From Triops longicaudatus (Eukaryota; Arthropoda; Branchiopoda; Notostraca; Triopsidae), in the NCBI GenBank assembly GCA_022885665.1, contig JAGQDJ010000077.1:806001-870000 (forward strand): 64,000 bases of DNA, read 5' to 3'. The position numbers and the translations under genes are program-made. Positions 37,401 through 47,600 of this stretch are shown in pieces. Position 1 is the stretch's first letter, and each line of letters begins with the position of its first letter. The notes beneath the pieces are model-generated. The model was given only the letters and a program-made list of their open reading frames with translations. It did no database searches and was not told the DNA's origin.

Positions 37401-40400
37401 TGGTGATAAGGGTAAACTAGGACCTACGGGATTCCCTGGTTATCCTGGATCTCCCGGTGAAAAGGGTGAAAAGGGTAGTGTAGGAAGACCCGGAACGACT
37501 GGCGAAAAGGGTGATCGAGTGAGTGAAATATAATCTCGTAAACTAAAATGAGACTAAATCGATCATTCGTTAGGGCAATACGGGTACACCTGGTGAGCGA
37601 GGAGAACAGGGACCAAGGGTAAGTATTGTTATTTAGTCTACTCAAATAGTCGCACCGGTTTGCCTTTGGAATACCGTTTAATGCAACCCCCATGCTGAAT
37701 AGGGTTTCCGAGGTTCAAGAGGACGTCCCGGCAAACAAGGAAACAACGGACCAAAGGTATGAGAGAGCTTTAGACAACAGGACTTTTTTTGCGGAAAGGA
37801 TTATATACGGGACTATTGAATTTGTCAATGTGTGATACGTTTAGGGAGATACAGGTCAGCCAGGTCCACCTGGTGTCCAAGGCGAACGGGGACTTCCTGG
37901 TATCGAAGGACCTAGAGGTCCAATGGGAACTCCAGGACCTGCTGGAGTTAACGGCAAAGACGGTGTGCCTGGACAACCTGGCGAACGTGGACCACCAGTA
38001 AGTTAAATCCAAAATTTTCACCAAAAACCCTTGTGATTCTCTACCATTCTAAGCTTAATGAAATTTAGGGGCAAACTGGAGCTGAAGGACCTCCCGGTGC
38101 GCCTGGAGTAGTTGGGTTACCTGGACCGGCTGGTGAACCTGGTCAAACTGGAGAACCAGGCGAACAAGGCCCAATGGGTCCTCCTGGTAACTCTTTAATG
38201 ATGAGCAGCAAGCACAGAAACACTCACACAAGCACTTCCTAGGTGAACCTGGCTTAAACGGTGAGGCGGGTAAGGAAGGATCACAAGGTCCCCCTGGCTC
38301 TCCCGGTAAGCCTGGCACTATTGGACCCCCTGGCTTGCCTGGATTCCCTGGAGAGCGCGGTCACCCTGGACTTCCGGTAAGATGAGTTCAGTAATACTAG
38401 TTATTGACTACCAAAGCAAAATAATGATTGCTCCAATTGCATTGTAGGATTTTGATTAAAGATTATATTCCTTTGGTAGGGTATGCCTGGTTTGAAAGGT
38501 GAAATGGGACCTGTTGGACCACCCGGTCATGCAGGAGACAAGGGTCAACAGGGTGAGCCCGGTAAAGAAGGACCACCTGGACAGGAAGGAAGACAAGGTA
38601 CAGAATCTGCAGCTGACTTTAATTTAGCTAACTATGAAGTGATGCCTTTTAGGTAACCCTGGACCTGTGGGACCTTCGGGAGCTAAGGGAGATACTGGTG
38701 AACCTGGTTTACCAGGACCGACGGGCAGAGATGGACTTCCAGGTAATGCACTGACCAGATTTCTTGGCGGAATATTGCAAATCTGTTTTTAGGACAAAGG
38801 GGTCTGCCTGGCCCACCTGGCCCAATGGGTCCTCCTGGTGAAGACGGTGACAAGGGTGAACCTGGCAAACCTGGTGAAAAGGGCTTCAAGGGCAGCAAAG
38901 GAGAAATGGTAATACTTCTTATCGACGAAAATAAATATTCTTAAAATAGAGCACAGTACGAACTACTGAATATCAATACCATAACTTAACAATTATGTAG
39001 GGTCCTGTTGGTCCCATGGGTATCCAAGGCGTTCGAGGAGAGCTTGGCCAAGCTGGTCTTCCTGGCGAAAAGGGTCAACCAGGTGAAATTGGACGACGAG
39101 GAATCAAGGGAGAAGATGGGCCACCCGGAGTCAACGGCCCACCAGGTAAGAATCCTGACTACAATTGGTCTTAACTTTTTTGAACGCTTAAAGGAAGATC
39201 GAATTGTTTGTCAGTGGTATCATGCCTTATAAAATACAATTTGTTTTCGTGCACAGGTCCACCAGGCCCACAAGGTCTACCAGGTCCTCAGGGTGGCAAA
39301 GGAGAAAAGGGAGACTTGGGTCAGAGAGGTACGAGTTTCACCATTTTGTTTACGTAGTAGAATTCCTGTTTTATACCTCAGTATTCACAAAACACTACGA
39401 TAATTTTAGGTCCTATTGGTCCTCCTGGTGCACCCGGAGAGCAAGGTTTAACTGGTCCAAAGGGTGTTCAAGGAATCCAAGGTCCACCTGGCCAAGAAGG
39501 ACCGCAAGGTATGAAGGGTGAAACCGGAAACCCTGGTGTTCCCGGACCTCCTGGTCAGGACGGCGCACACGTAAGTTGTAACCTAGCCATTCCACTTATC
39601 GTCAAACCCTAAGCACGTCGCTTCCTGTCTTGTACACCTCAACTTTACGATTCTCCTTTTCGTCACGTGAGACTGTACATTAATCAGACGACTCTTAGGG
39701 AAAACGCGGAGCACCTGGACCCAAAGGAGAGGAGGGTAAACCTGGTCCTCAAGGCAGTCCCGGCAAACGTGGTGTGCCAGGCCCTGAAGGACCTAAAGGT
39801 AGTCCAGGTAACCCTGGATTCCCTGGACCTGTTGGCGAACCTGGTTTGCAGGGTCCTAAGGGTGAGTCAGGAAAGGACGGAGCTGATGGTAAGCAAGGTG
39901 AAACAGGCCAACCCGGCGATATTGGACCTCCAGGCAAAGCAGGATTACCAGGCTCTCCAGGCAAAACGGCAAGTATCTCACTTAGCGTTCGTTTGAGCCT
40001 TCTCCTGAGTTGACTTGCTTCGCAGTTGCGGCGTAGAAGATTGCTAACAGGTTTCTTATTGTTCACAAAGGGCCCTGAAGGTCCTCCGGGTATGCAAGGC
40101 AGCGTTGGGTTGCCAGGCGAAAAGGGTGACAAAGGTAGCCTCGGTCTCGTTGGACCTCCCGGACCTCCAGGCGACCAAGGTCTCCCCGGTCCATCTGGTA
40201 GTCCTGGTTTGATTGGAGCACCAGGACAAGCTGTAAGCATAAAAGATATTCCATAGAAGCTAGACTACTCCAAAATTTTACTTGTGTCACAAGGGTGATG
40301 TCGGACCTCCTGGTAAACCTGGCAAACCTGGTAATCCCGGTAGCGTAGGAGAACCTGGCCCATCGGGTGAAAAGGGTGAGAGAGGCCGACGAGGACCTAA

Positions 40401-42046
40401 AGGACATCGCGGTGAAATTGGAGTTGTCGGACGCAAAGGAGACGCCGGTGAAAAGGGTGAACCAGGCGAGAAGGGTATGACTGGTCCAGTGGGACCCAAG
40501 GGTGAACCGGTAGGTTTCAGTTTACATTTGTTTCTTTTAGCATAAGTTAAATCTCGTCAAAAATGTCTAACCTATCTGCTGCCATGGATACATACAGGTT
40601 ATGATCTCAGTTCATGTTACTGTGCACTAGTTTGTAATGTACTGCTCTTTTAGCTGGTATAGTCGATTAAATACGAAACTTATTCGGCTCAATATTTTAG
40701 GGTCCGCTGGGTCCTATGGGTCAAAAAGGAAACGACGGACCTCAAGGCTTGCCAGGTCTTGAGGGACCACCTGGACCTAAAGGATCCGAAGGTCAAACAG
40801 GTAAGTGGTTTCTCATTTTTTTGCATGTTCCCTCTTAACTAGTAAAACTTTCGAGCAGTGGGTACAGAAACGTCTTGGTCACATTCTTTTTAACTTACAA
40901 TTGACTTCTAACGTCATTTAAGTGACGTGTCTGATACACGACCGTCAAAAGAATGATGCACACGAGTAGACATCACAGCAAAACACTAACGTCAGCGGTC
41001 AAAAATAGGTCCCAAGGGAGAAGCAGGTCCTCCAGGTCCTCCCGGCCCTCCTGGTCCACCTGCTGAGTTGCCCTTGTTACCCCCTGAGCTCATTTTCCAG
41101 CGCGACGACAGCAACGTCAAGAGCCGTACTAAGCGTGCCGTCTCGGGCAAACCCGAGGAAGCTCCAAAGGAAGACCTTAATACGAAATTATTGGATGTCT
41201 ACAGTTCTATCTACACCATGCGACAAGAATTGGATCGCATCAAGAAACCGTTAGGTACTCGAGAAAACCCTGTTAGAACGTGCAAAGACTTGTACTACGG
41301 TCACCCGCAATTTAAAGACGGTAACTATTACATTGTAGGTTTAGAATGTCTAGTTCTATGAACTTTGTTTTTAGGATGGTATTGGATTGACCCTAACTTG
41401 GGTATGCCTGATGACGCTGTATATGTTTGGTGTAACATGACCGCAAGTGGAGAGACTTGCGTCCATCCGGACGTTCATTCATCAAAGATGCCTAACATTC
41501 CTTTCCGCAAGGAGGGCGGTAAAGAAGACTGGTATTCAAACTTGCGAGGCGGGTTCAAGGTACAGCCACGTGCTTGAAAACGAATCTACTTCTTTTATTT
41601 GCATTGTTTTTAATCTAGATCACGTACGAAACTGTTGGTTTGGTGCAAATGACGTTCCTGCGGCTACTCAGTCAGGAAGCCTACCAAAATTTCACTTACA
41701 CTTGCATGAATTCCGTAGCGTGGTATAATATGAAGACATTTAATCACGATTCTTCCATTAAACTTTTGGGAGACAATGACATGGAATTCTCCGTAAAGGA
41801 TGTCAGACCGAACGTCATAAATGACGGATGCAAGGTAAAACTACAATTAATTTTTCATTTTTTTCAGGATTTTCTTCATGTATTTTTTATTTTGGATTAT
41901 AGAACCGCAAAGGTACAAGTAAAACTGTGTTCGAAATTCGTACTTCAAAATTGGGACAACTACCGTTAGTGGACTTCTTCCCGGTTGATTATGGTGCTCC
42001 TCATCAAGCATTTGGTTTCGAAGTGGGAGCCGTCTGTTTCAAATAG
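30682..42046 (+). CDS. Clade-B fibrillar procollagen alpha chain (COL5A1/COL11A1 type), 32 exons, 1696 aa
   Basis: The gene encodes a secreted, triple-helix-forming collagen chain for extracellular matrix fibrils. Order: signal region (FICGISTLFALTSSF after a basic n-region), TSPN/LamG domain (residues about 60-320, GLPEDMSIIATVRPNQ), variable linker, a short minor helix, a non-collagenous hinge (HVFMIPLNI to SQHMMAMQ), the main helix (about 419-1429, 337 Gly-X-Y triplets without a break), a telopeptide with a basic SRTKRAV site suitable for furin-type cleavage, and a COLFI C-propeptide. The TSPN head and the hinge, which aligns with the equivalent stretch of COL5/COL11, place it in clade B. 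All exons join in frame to a TAG at 42044-42046. Vertebrate clade-B chains nucleate and limit fibril diameter; this role is inferred. The ATG at 30682 is the only one in frame in exon 1, but the N-terminal extension before the hydrophobic core is long, so an upstream exon is possible. Confidence 0.93.
35840..35910. repeat. C-run and AATA-type simple repeat in collagen intron
   Basis: A run of about a dozen C residues at the start of the intron, just after the donor GTAAGA, is followed by AATAAATA-type low-complexity sequence. It is probably polymorphic in length. Confidence 0.8.
36165..36359. repeat. Two apparently identical 97-bp tandem copies around an N (36262), each with a hairpin
   Basis: The segment starting gtgcaggggattt at 36165 recurs from 36263 with no difference that I can see, and the copies are separated only by an N at 36262. 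Each contains a perfect 13-bp inverted repeat (CCAACAATGAATC / GATTCATTGTTGG) around TTAG. It lies in a collagen intron and does not affect the coding sequence. An assembly join with unresolved overlap is the simplest explanation. Confidence 0.85.
41009..42046 (+). other. Collagen exons 29-32: end of helix and COLFI C-propeptide
   Basis: Exons: 41009-41320, 41375-41559, 41619-41834, 41903-42046. The COLFI domain directs chain selection and trimerisation. Visible landmarks are RTCKDLYYGHP, WYWIDPNLGM, VWCNMTASGETCV, FTYTCMNSVAWY, INDGCK and the terminal GAVCFK. Compared with the eight-cysteine vertebrate pattern, the cysteines usually called Cys2 (after CRDL) and Cys3 (IDPNxGC) are replaced, leaving six. 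Exon 29 reads on past its donor at 41321 for a few codons, but the join to 41375 restores DGWYWIDPN. Confidence 0.88.
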
Positions 42047-42551
42047 CCTGTAATTTTTTTGTTAAAATCTGTTCTCACAAGTTTCTTTAGTAAGGCCCGA
42101 AATTAGTTTCTCGAACCTGTTACATCCTTTCTTTCCTTTTTCTACGCTCTATTTGAAGTGTACTTAAGTTCTAGCTCTCTCAACGCTGAGGCTTTTTTTC
42201 CAACTTATATACTTGTTATGAAAAAAAATAGATCTATAAGGTGTTGGATGCGAGCCGGAATCTCTGTCTTCTCTGCCTATTAGACGCATACATTCAGCAC
42301 ATAACTGTCCTTTTCCCAGTGATTGACGCTTTTTATGAAGTGAAGAGAAGAAAAAAATGTTGGACGTGTGCGTAAACTGTTGCTTGGCCTACGTAGCACA
42401 TTTTATGTGACCAGAAAGTACACTGCCATGTTTTCAGTCAACTAAGTATTAATTGTCAACCTACTTATTGTAAGGATTTCTCATTTTTGCAGCCATAAAC
42501 CATTTCTACTAAATATGGTAAAAAAAAAAAGGCAGCAACTACTGCAACTGA

Positions 42552-42557
42552 AATAAA
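42552..42557 (+). terminator. Poly(A) signal of the fibrillar collagen gene
   Basis: AATAAA about 505 bp after the TAG stop; a second candidate is at about 42604. The choice between them cannot be made from sequence alone. Confidence 0.5.
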
Positions 42558-42991
42558 GCACGGTTTGGTACGAATGTCGCTATAACACGAAACATAAGAT
42601 ACAAGAATAAAATTACGGTTTCAAAACCACTAAAAGTACGTACAATGCAATGCATTTACCAAACTACCTTTTTCTAATCGAAAATCGCAAAACCAAGCAA
42701 AGGGAATTCGCGCCAAAAAATTAATCAAACGTCACTAACCTTTATTATCCAAAAATGACTCTTAATAACACTGCTGCGTGCATTACAGCTATTCGTTATA
42801 AGCTGTTCGCGATTATGAACAATTTCGGTAAGTCGAAACTTAGTTATGCAGCGATTTATGAAGAATTTTACGCAGCAGAAATGCGGACGCACCCACTCAA
42901 GTCAACAGCTTCGTTTCCCGCCGTTCTCGAAGGGCGGAAAAGAGCGGCAGCATCCGTTACATTGTTCGCGCCTTTTTTTTAAATAATAGCT

Positions 42992-43058
42992 ACGGGTGGC
43001 CGTAGATAGCGCATAGAGCATGTTTTGAATGCTTCATGCGCCATCTATGGCCACCCGT
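42992..43058. repeat. Long imperfect palindrome upstream of ELP6
   Basis: Two arms of about 30 bp (beginning ACGGGTGGCC, ending GGCCACCCGT) are inverted around a spacer of about 7-9 bp, with only a few mismatches. It ends about 125 bp before the ELP6 start codon. It could be a hairpin in a 5' UTR, a paired protein-binding site, or the remnant of a tiny inverted-repeat element. Confidence 0.8.
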
Positions 43059-43182
43059 CTTTTTTAGCTCGCTATCTAGAAGCACACATAAAAATAAACC
43101 CACGTTATGTTGAACTGTTTAGGAGTGAGCAAGTTTGAACAGTTTATTGTTGCTATTTCTTTGAAAGTGAACTGAGACAGTC

Positions 43183-43962
43183 ATGGAAGACGTGCAAAGG
43201 AGCTTGTTACTCGATAAAATAACTTTAGAGGAAAAGGCAGTTTTAATCTGCGAAGAAGATGCCGGAGAAGCGCAAGCAATTTTCCATTGCCTAGTGGCCA
43301 TGTCCATAAAGAAAAACCGTAACGTAGCGCTCGTTTTGCTGCACAATTCATTTAACTATTACCACCAGATCGGTCTTAAATTTGGCTACAATCTACTGAA
43401 CTTGAAAATACAAATGAAAGTGTGTGTCATCGAAGGTTTGTCTCTCACCAACAAGTTCTACCATGACTTTTTCAGAAACTCAACCGAAAAGAATAACATC
43501 ATGGATTTCTTGCCTCCTAAAAACGAAGGATCTTTGCAGAACTTTTTCAGCTTACTAAAAGACTCAGTGCACGAACATTTTGCGGACCAACCCTGTGTAG
43601 TTATCATCGACAAACTTGATTCCTTTTTTAACATGGGTCTGAACACGCGACAAATCCTCCCTTTCTACCAAAACTGCCACAGTTTAGCCGTCGCTAATAA
43701 AGGTGCCCTCATTACGCTACTGCACCGTAGTAAACTGGATCCCGAAATATACCAATTGTCAGCCCTGCTTTCAGGGTGGACTGACTTGCTCGTTACTGTT
43801 AAAGGTCTAGAAACCGGTCATTCTAAAGATTTGAATGGTATTCTACATTGTATCTGGCAAAATAACGAGCCGACATTGTCACACGAAGCTTTGTATCACT
43901 TCAAAGTAATGGACCGGGGCGTGCGAATGTTTGCACCCGGTACCTCGTCAGCCGTTCTGTAA
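43183..43962 (+). CDS. ELP6: Elongator complex protein 6, intronless, 259 aa
   Basis: ELP6, with ELP4 and ELP5, forms the hexameric RecA-like ring of Elongator. That complex acts in wobble-uridine (U34) tRNA modification in the cytoplasm. The reading frame starts at a clear ATG and ends with TAA, in a single exon. Length matches human ELP6 (266 aa). Alignment from memory is good over the whole protein, clearest at the end (YHFKVMDRGVRMFAPGTSSAVL against a human terminus of the form YQYKIQDKSVSFFAKGMSPAVL) and in VVIIDKLDSFFNMGL. As expected for ELP6, no Walker A motif is present. It is the only intronless gene in a window of multi-exon genes, which may reflect retroposition or simple intron loss. 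It lies between collagen and KIF19 on the same strand. Confidence 0.92.
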   Translation: MEDVQRSLLLDKITLEEKAVLICEEDAGEAQAIFHCLVAMSIKKNRNVALVLLHNSFNYYHQIGLKFGYNLLNLKIQMKVCVIEGLSLTNKFYHDFFRNSTEKNNIMDFLPPKNEGSLQNFFSLLKDSVHEHFADQPCVVIIDKLDSFFNMGLNTRQILPFYQNCHSLAVANKGALITLLHRSKLDPEIYQLSALLSGWTDLLVTVKGLETGHSKDLNGILHCIWQNNEPTLSHEALYHFKVMDRGVRMFAPGTSSAVL

Positions 43963-44605
43963 ATCAATACAATGCAAAAATCTTCCAAAATTCCATCAGT
44001 TCAAGTATTTCGCTATCATGCATGCAATCTTGCATAATGTACCTTACTTTTAATATTCAAAAGTATTTCAGGTAAATGTACCTCCGGTGCGCAAAAACGT
44101 CACTCTGTCGTGTGTAAATCTGCTAGTACGAATTGGGTCACTAGGACAGCCATTAATCAATTATTGCCGAATTTGCCCTTGACCTTATCACCTGGACAGC
44201 TCTTGTCAGTGCAGCAGCAGATTCGCTTGTGCTGAAATCACGCTACATGACCATCATCGTTAACCCTTGAAAAAAGCCCGTCTTCCATTTGAAGAGAGTA
44301 AATATAGGACGATTGGTCATTTATTATAGCCAAGTGGAACGCGTGCGCTTCTTGAAGGGGTCATCTCGTGGCGTTTCCGTACCATGCGCCCTTCCGATCG
44401 AACAACTTGATGTGTCACGACGGTTCCCATGCGACGTTTCGACGAATAGTGGGATCTATATGTAAGCCCTTCCTACTGGCTTCAGTACTGCAATTGCTCT
44501 CGAGCTTCCTGCTGGTGGTAAGTGTGGTTGTGTGTTTCCTAAAGTAGTAAGTTCAAGCACTTCGACGAAAGATTATGGGTTAAAGTGTCAATCATTAACG
44601 GCGTA
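43963..44605. other. Spacer between ELP6 and the kinesin gene
   Basis: About 640 bp with the ELP6 3' UTR and the kinesin promoter and 5' UTR. No canonical AATAAA follows ELP6 closely, so a variant signal is probably used. No other feature seen. Confidence 0.4.
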
Positions 44606-47600
44606 ATGGCAAATCGCGGTAAAGCCAAACCAGCATGGGGTGAAAAACCGGATCGCAAATCCTCCATTCCGACAAAATCACCGAGCTCGCCTGATAATTT
44701 GAATACCGGAGGAGCCCGTAACTCGAAAACTCCGGTGTCTGGTTCTGCCAGCGATCGTTTAAAGGTAAACAATTTAAATTAATTTCTGCGGCCTTTGTTC
44801 TTGTTTCGAAAAGTAATTCTTGACTGATTTTCATTGTTTTCGTATTCTATGTTCTAATGTATGATATTATTTCAGGTAGTCGTTCGCGTACGACCTTTGA
44901 AGAACGAAGAACGAGTCAAAGGCGGAGCTGCTGTTCATGTTACGGACAGACAGGTAGGCAATTCATACTTATTACTGCCCGCTGCCTTGTTCGGTACGGG
45001 AAGGGGTTAAGGGTAGCGTGGCATGAAAATGACCTTTGTTTTCTATAGTCGCAAGGGGGAAAATGACTGGAGGCATGCGGGTAGCTAGTAATTCAGCGTC
45101 AAGTTCGTTGGCTACTAAATTATTCTTTTGCGTACTTCTCGCTTGCGTGAATAACGACAAAGTGGTGTAGGCTAGGATGTTTACATTGACACCTTGGCTA
45201 GTTTCTACCCACTCGAATCCAAGCAATAGGTCAGTTGACAACGTTGCCATGACAATTTGGCCTCCTCACTTGCCTTTTCTCGGTTTCTTACAATTTCGAC
45301 TTTTTATTAGACACCAGTCACATTTATTGTTCCATTACCTGGTTCCTTTTTTGTGCTTTTGAGAACCAAGTTAGTTTTGAATTGTTTGTCTGTGACGTTT
45401 GCGATATTACGGTCGGGGCTGTTCGAATATATTGCTGCGTGATAAGATTACTGCGAAGGAGCAACAGCGATTGTATAGATATAGGATTGCGTGTTTGTTA
45501 ATCAATAGATGTACCATTACTTCATTGTACTGGTTTACGTCTCTAAGCAACAATAATTCATTAGGGAAATCTTGATAAGGAGAGTAGATCTCAGTAGTAA
45601 AAACAGTGTTGGCGTCACATTGTCGCAAATTTATTGCGTCGTAATGTTCCCTGCATTGGCCAGCAGCAATAAATTTGTGTAATGGACTTTTTAAAGTAAA
45701 AAAGCAAAACTGTCAAAAATAGTTATTTTTTTGACAACCAGCCGCAGCATTTGCTGGCTTATTCTTTGAAGTACATACGTAAGTCTTATACATAAGTGCA
45801 TTTTTAGTTTGTTGGTAGAGTAGTATTTTATGTAGATTAAAGTACTATAAAGAATCACACCTGTAAATTGTTACAGACTGTCGTGTTGGTGGAACCGGAA
45901 GGGGACAAAAATGACATCTTACGACAGAAACGGGCAACAGAACGTCAGTATGCCTTCGACGCCGCATTTGGGGAACAGACAAATCAAGTGAGTTGAAAAT
46001 GAATTTTTATTATTCGTTTAAAGTGCTCTTTGCTCGACCTGCTAATTTTGTGCGCATGAAAGAGTTAAACAAACGTTGCATAAGCAGGATACTTTGTAGA
46101 ATTACAGCACTTGAATGTGTTACAGTGAATGCTTGATTTTACGGTAATTTCGTTTCGTTGAGCCTTTGTTCCTTCATTAACTGTCAAAGAAAGTGGGTAA
46201 TAATATTATTGTTATTGTGGCTAAAATTATATAAGGGAGTGCTGTGTGAGGTCGCAGTACGAGTAACTGCGGTTTTTGAAACTTCGTATCGTGCTAACTG
46301 CCATGGCAATACATATATCGTGCCAAATGTGATTGTATTTTGATTATATATTGATTGTTTTTCGTTGTGGGTTAATCTTTATTCGCTCGTAATCTGATCG
46401 TGAGTATTTGAGACGCTCTGTTGTATAACGAAGCATTCTTTGCAACTGAAAATTTAATGAATCTTTGTGCAAAACAGGGGAGGTGAATTATTTATATTTC
46501 ATGAAATTCTGGCGCGAACTGATAGCCAAAGTCTGCATTAAAAATGACGTTTATGTTTGAATCTACATCACTTTACTTGCTGATTTTGTTATGCTTTGGC
46601 ATTAAGAATATTTACGGATTTTACACTAGCTAAAATTCCAATTTTAAATTGCCAATTTAAGGTCATTTAGGACTGATTTATTATCAATGGATTTTTACGT
46701 TGTTGTTTACTTAAGCATTACTATTCCAAGATTAAAGGTCAGCCTTATCATAACAAAATAACTTACAAAGCGGTTATAAATTCCAACTTTGTAATTCGTA
46801 GTCAAATGCAATCTTTTTAATATCGTAAATTTTTCCAAAGTTTTTGTGTTAGAAAAAAACTAAGAACGAAATATTCGTAATATCACATCCTTTCGACAAA
46901 CGTCAATAGATAATTTTTTAACGTTTCTGAATTTTGTACAAGATAAAAATAGAGAATTTCAGTCGCGTCGTTTTTGATGTAATTTTTCTAGGGAAAAAAT
47001 CCCTGCGCATGGTTTTACTCTTTGTCAATGAAGCCTTGTTTTTTTTTAGGTCAAAATTGCGTTGTAATTTATTTTTAATTATTATAGGAAGAGGTATATG
47101 TTAAGACCACAGCATCGCTTGTAGCCAACGTACTGGAAGGCTACAATGCCACCGTTTTCGCTTATGGTGCAACAGGAGCGGGGAAAACGCATACAATGGT
47201 AGGAACTCCTGACCAACCTGGTGTCATGGTTCGAGCCCTGAACGCGCTTTTTGATGCAAAAGCACAAGCCAGGGAACAAGACTTCCAAGTAAGAACACTA
47301 AGAATCGTGTCGATCCCCCGTACTCGCAAGTCGTGCGTGTGCATTTCCTCCTTTTTTATATTTCACATAAACTGCTATTTAAAGCTTTATTTCCCCTCTT
47401 CCAGGTTTCGTTGTCTTACCTAGAAATTTATAACGAAAACATTCGCGATTTATTGCGACCGGGACCGAAGCCCCTTGAGTTACGAGAAGATGGCAAGGAC
47501 CGAAACGTTACCGTAGCCGGGTTGTCGGTCGTAAATACGACTTCTACCGATGAGGTATACTGCTTTTTTTATAAAAAAAATCTTTTAAGAAATGAGGATT

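Larger units (their letters stand above)
34683..40800 (+). other. Collagen exons 7-28: main triple helix
   Basis: Exons: 34683-34818, 35640-35828, 36431-36502, 36583-36644, 36763-36879, 37020-37208, 37357-37518, 37574-37618, 37703-37756, 37845-37997, 38069-38186, 38243-38376, 38480-38597, 38653-38742, 38793-38908, 39001-39145, 39257-39328, 39410-39570, 39699-39968, 40071-40232, 40294-40509, 40701-40800. Taken singly or in groups sharing a split Gly codon, lengths are multiples of 9 bp (45, 54, 117, 153, 162, 189, 216, 270), as in the ancestral 54-bp fibrillar exon scheme. Intron 39969-40070 has a GC donor. Confidence 0.88.
42047..43182. other. Collagen 3' UTR and spacer to ELP6
   Basis: Contains the collagen 3' UTR with AATAAA at 42552-42557 and a second AATAAA about 50 bp further on. 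A 67-bp palindrome (42992-43058) and the ELP6 upstream region follow. No gene is seen in the remaining sequence. Confidence 0.5.

Noticed and set aside
35584..40240. Long antisense frames rich in Gly and Pro opposite the collagen exons
   Set aside because: Reverse complement of Gly-Pro-Pro codons again encodes Gly/Pro-like runs; these are shadows of the collagen gene.
34007..41068. Dense near-repeats in the collagen region (GGACCT, GGTGAA) as a tandem repeat or CRISPR-like array
   Set aside because: They are the coding consequence of Gly-X-Y triplets, broken by introns; spacer and repeat units are not regular.
41321..41361. Read-through of collagen exon 29 giving a NYYIVGLECLVL terminus
   Set aside because: It would end the C-propeptide early; the GTAACT donor and acceptor at 41374 restore the COLFI alignment.
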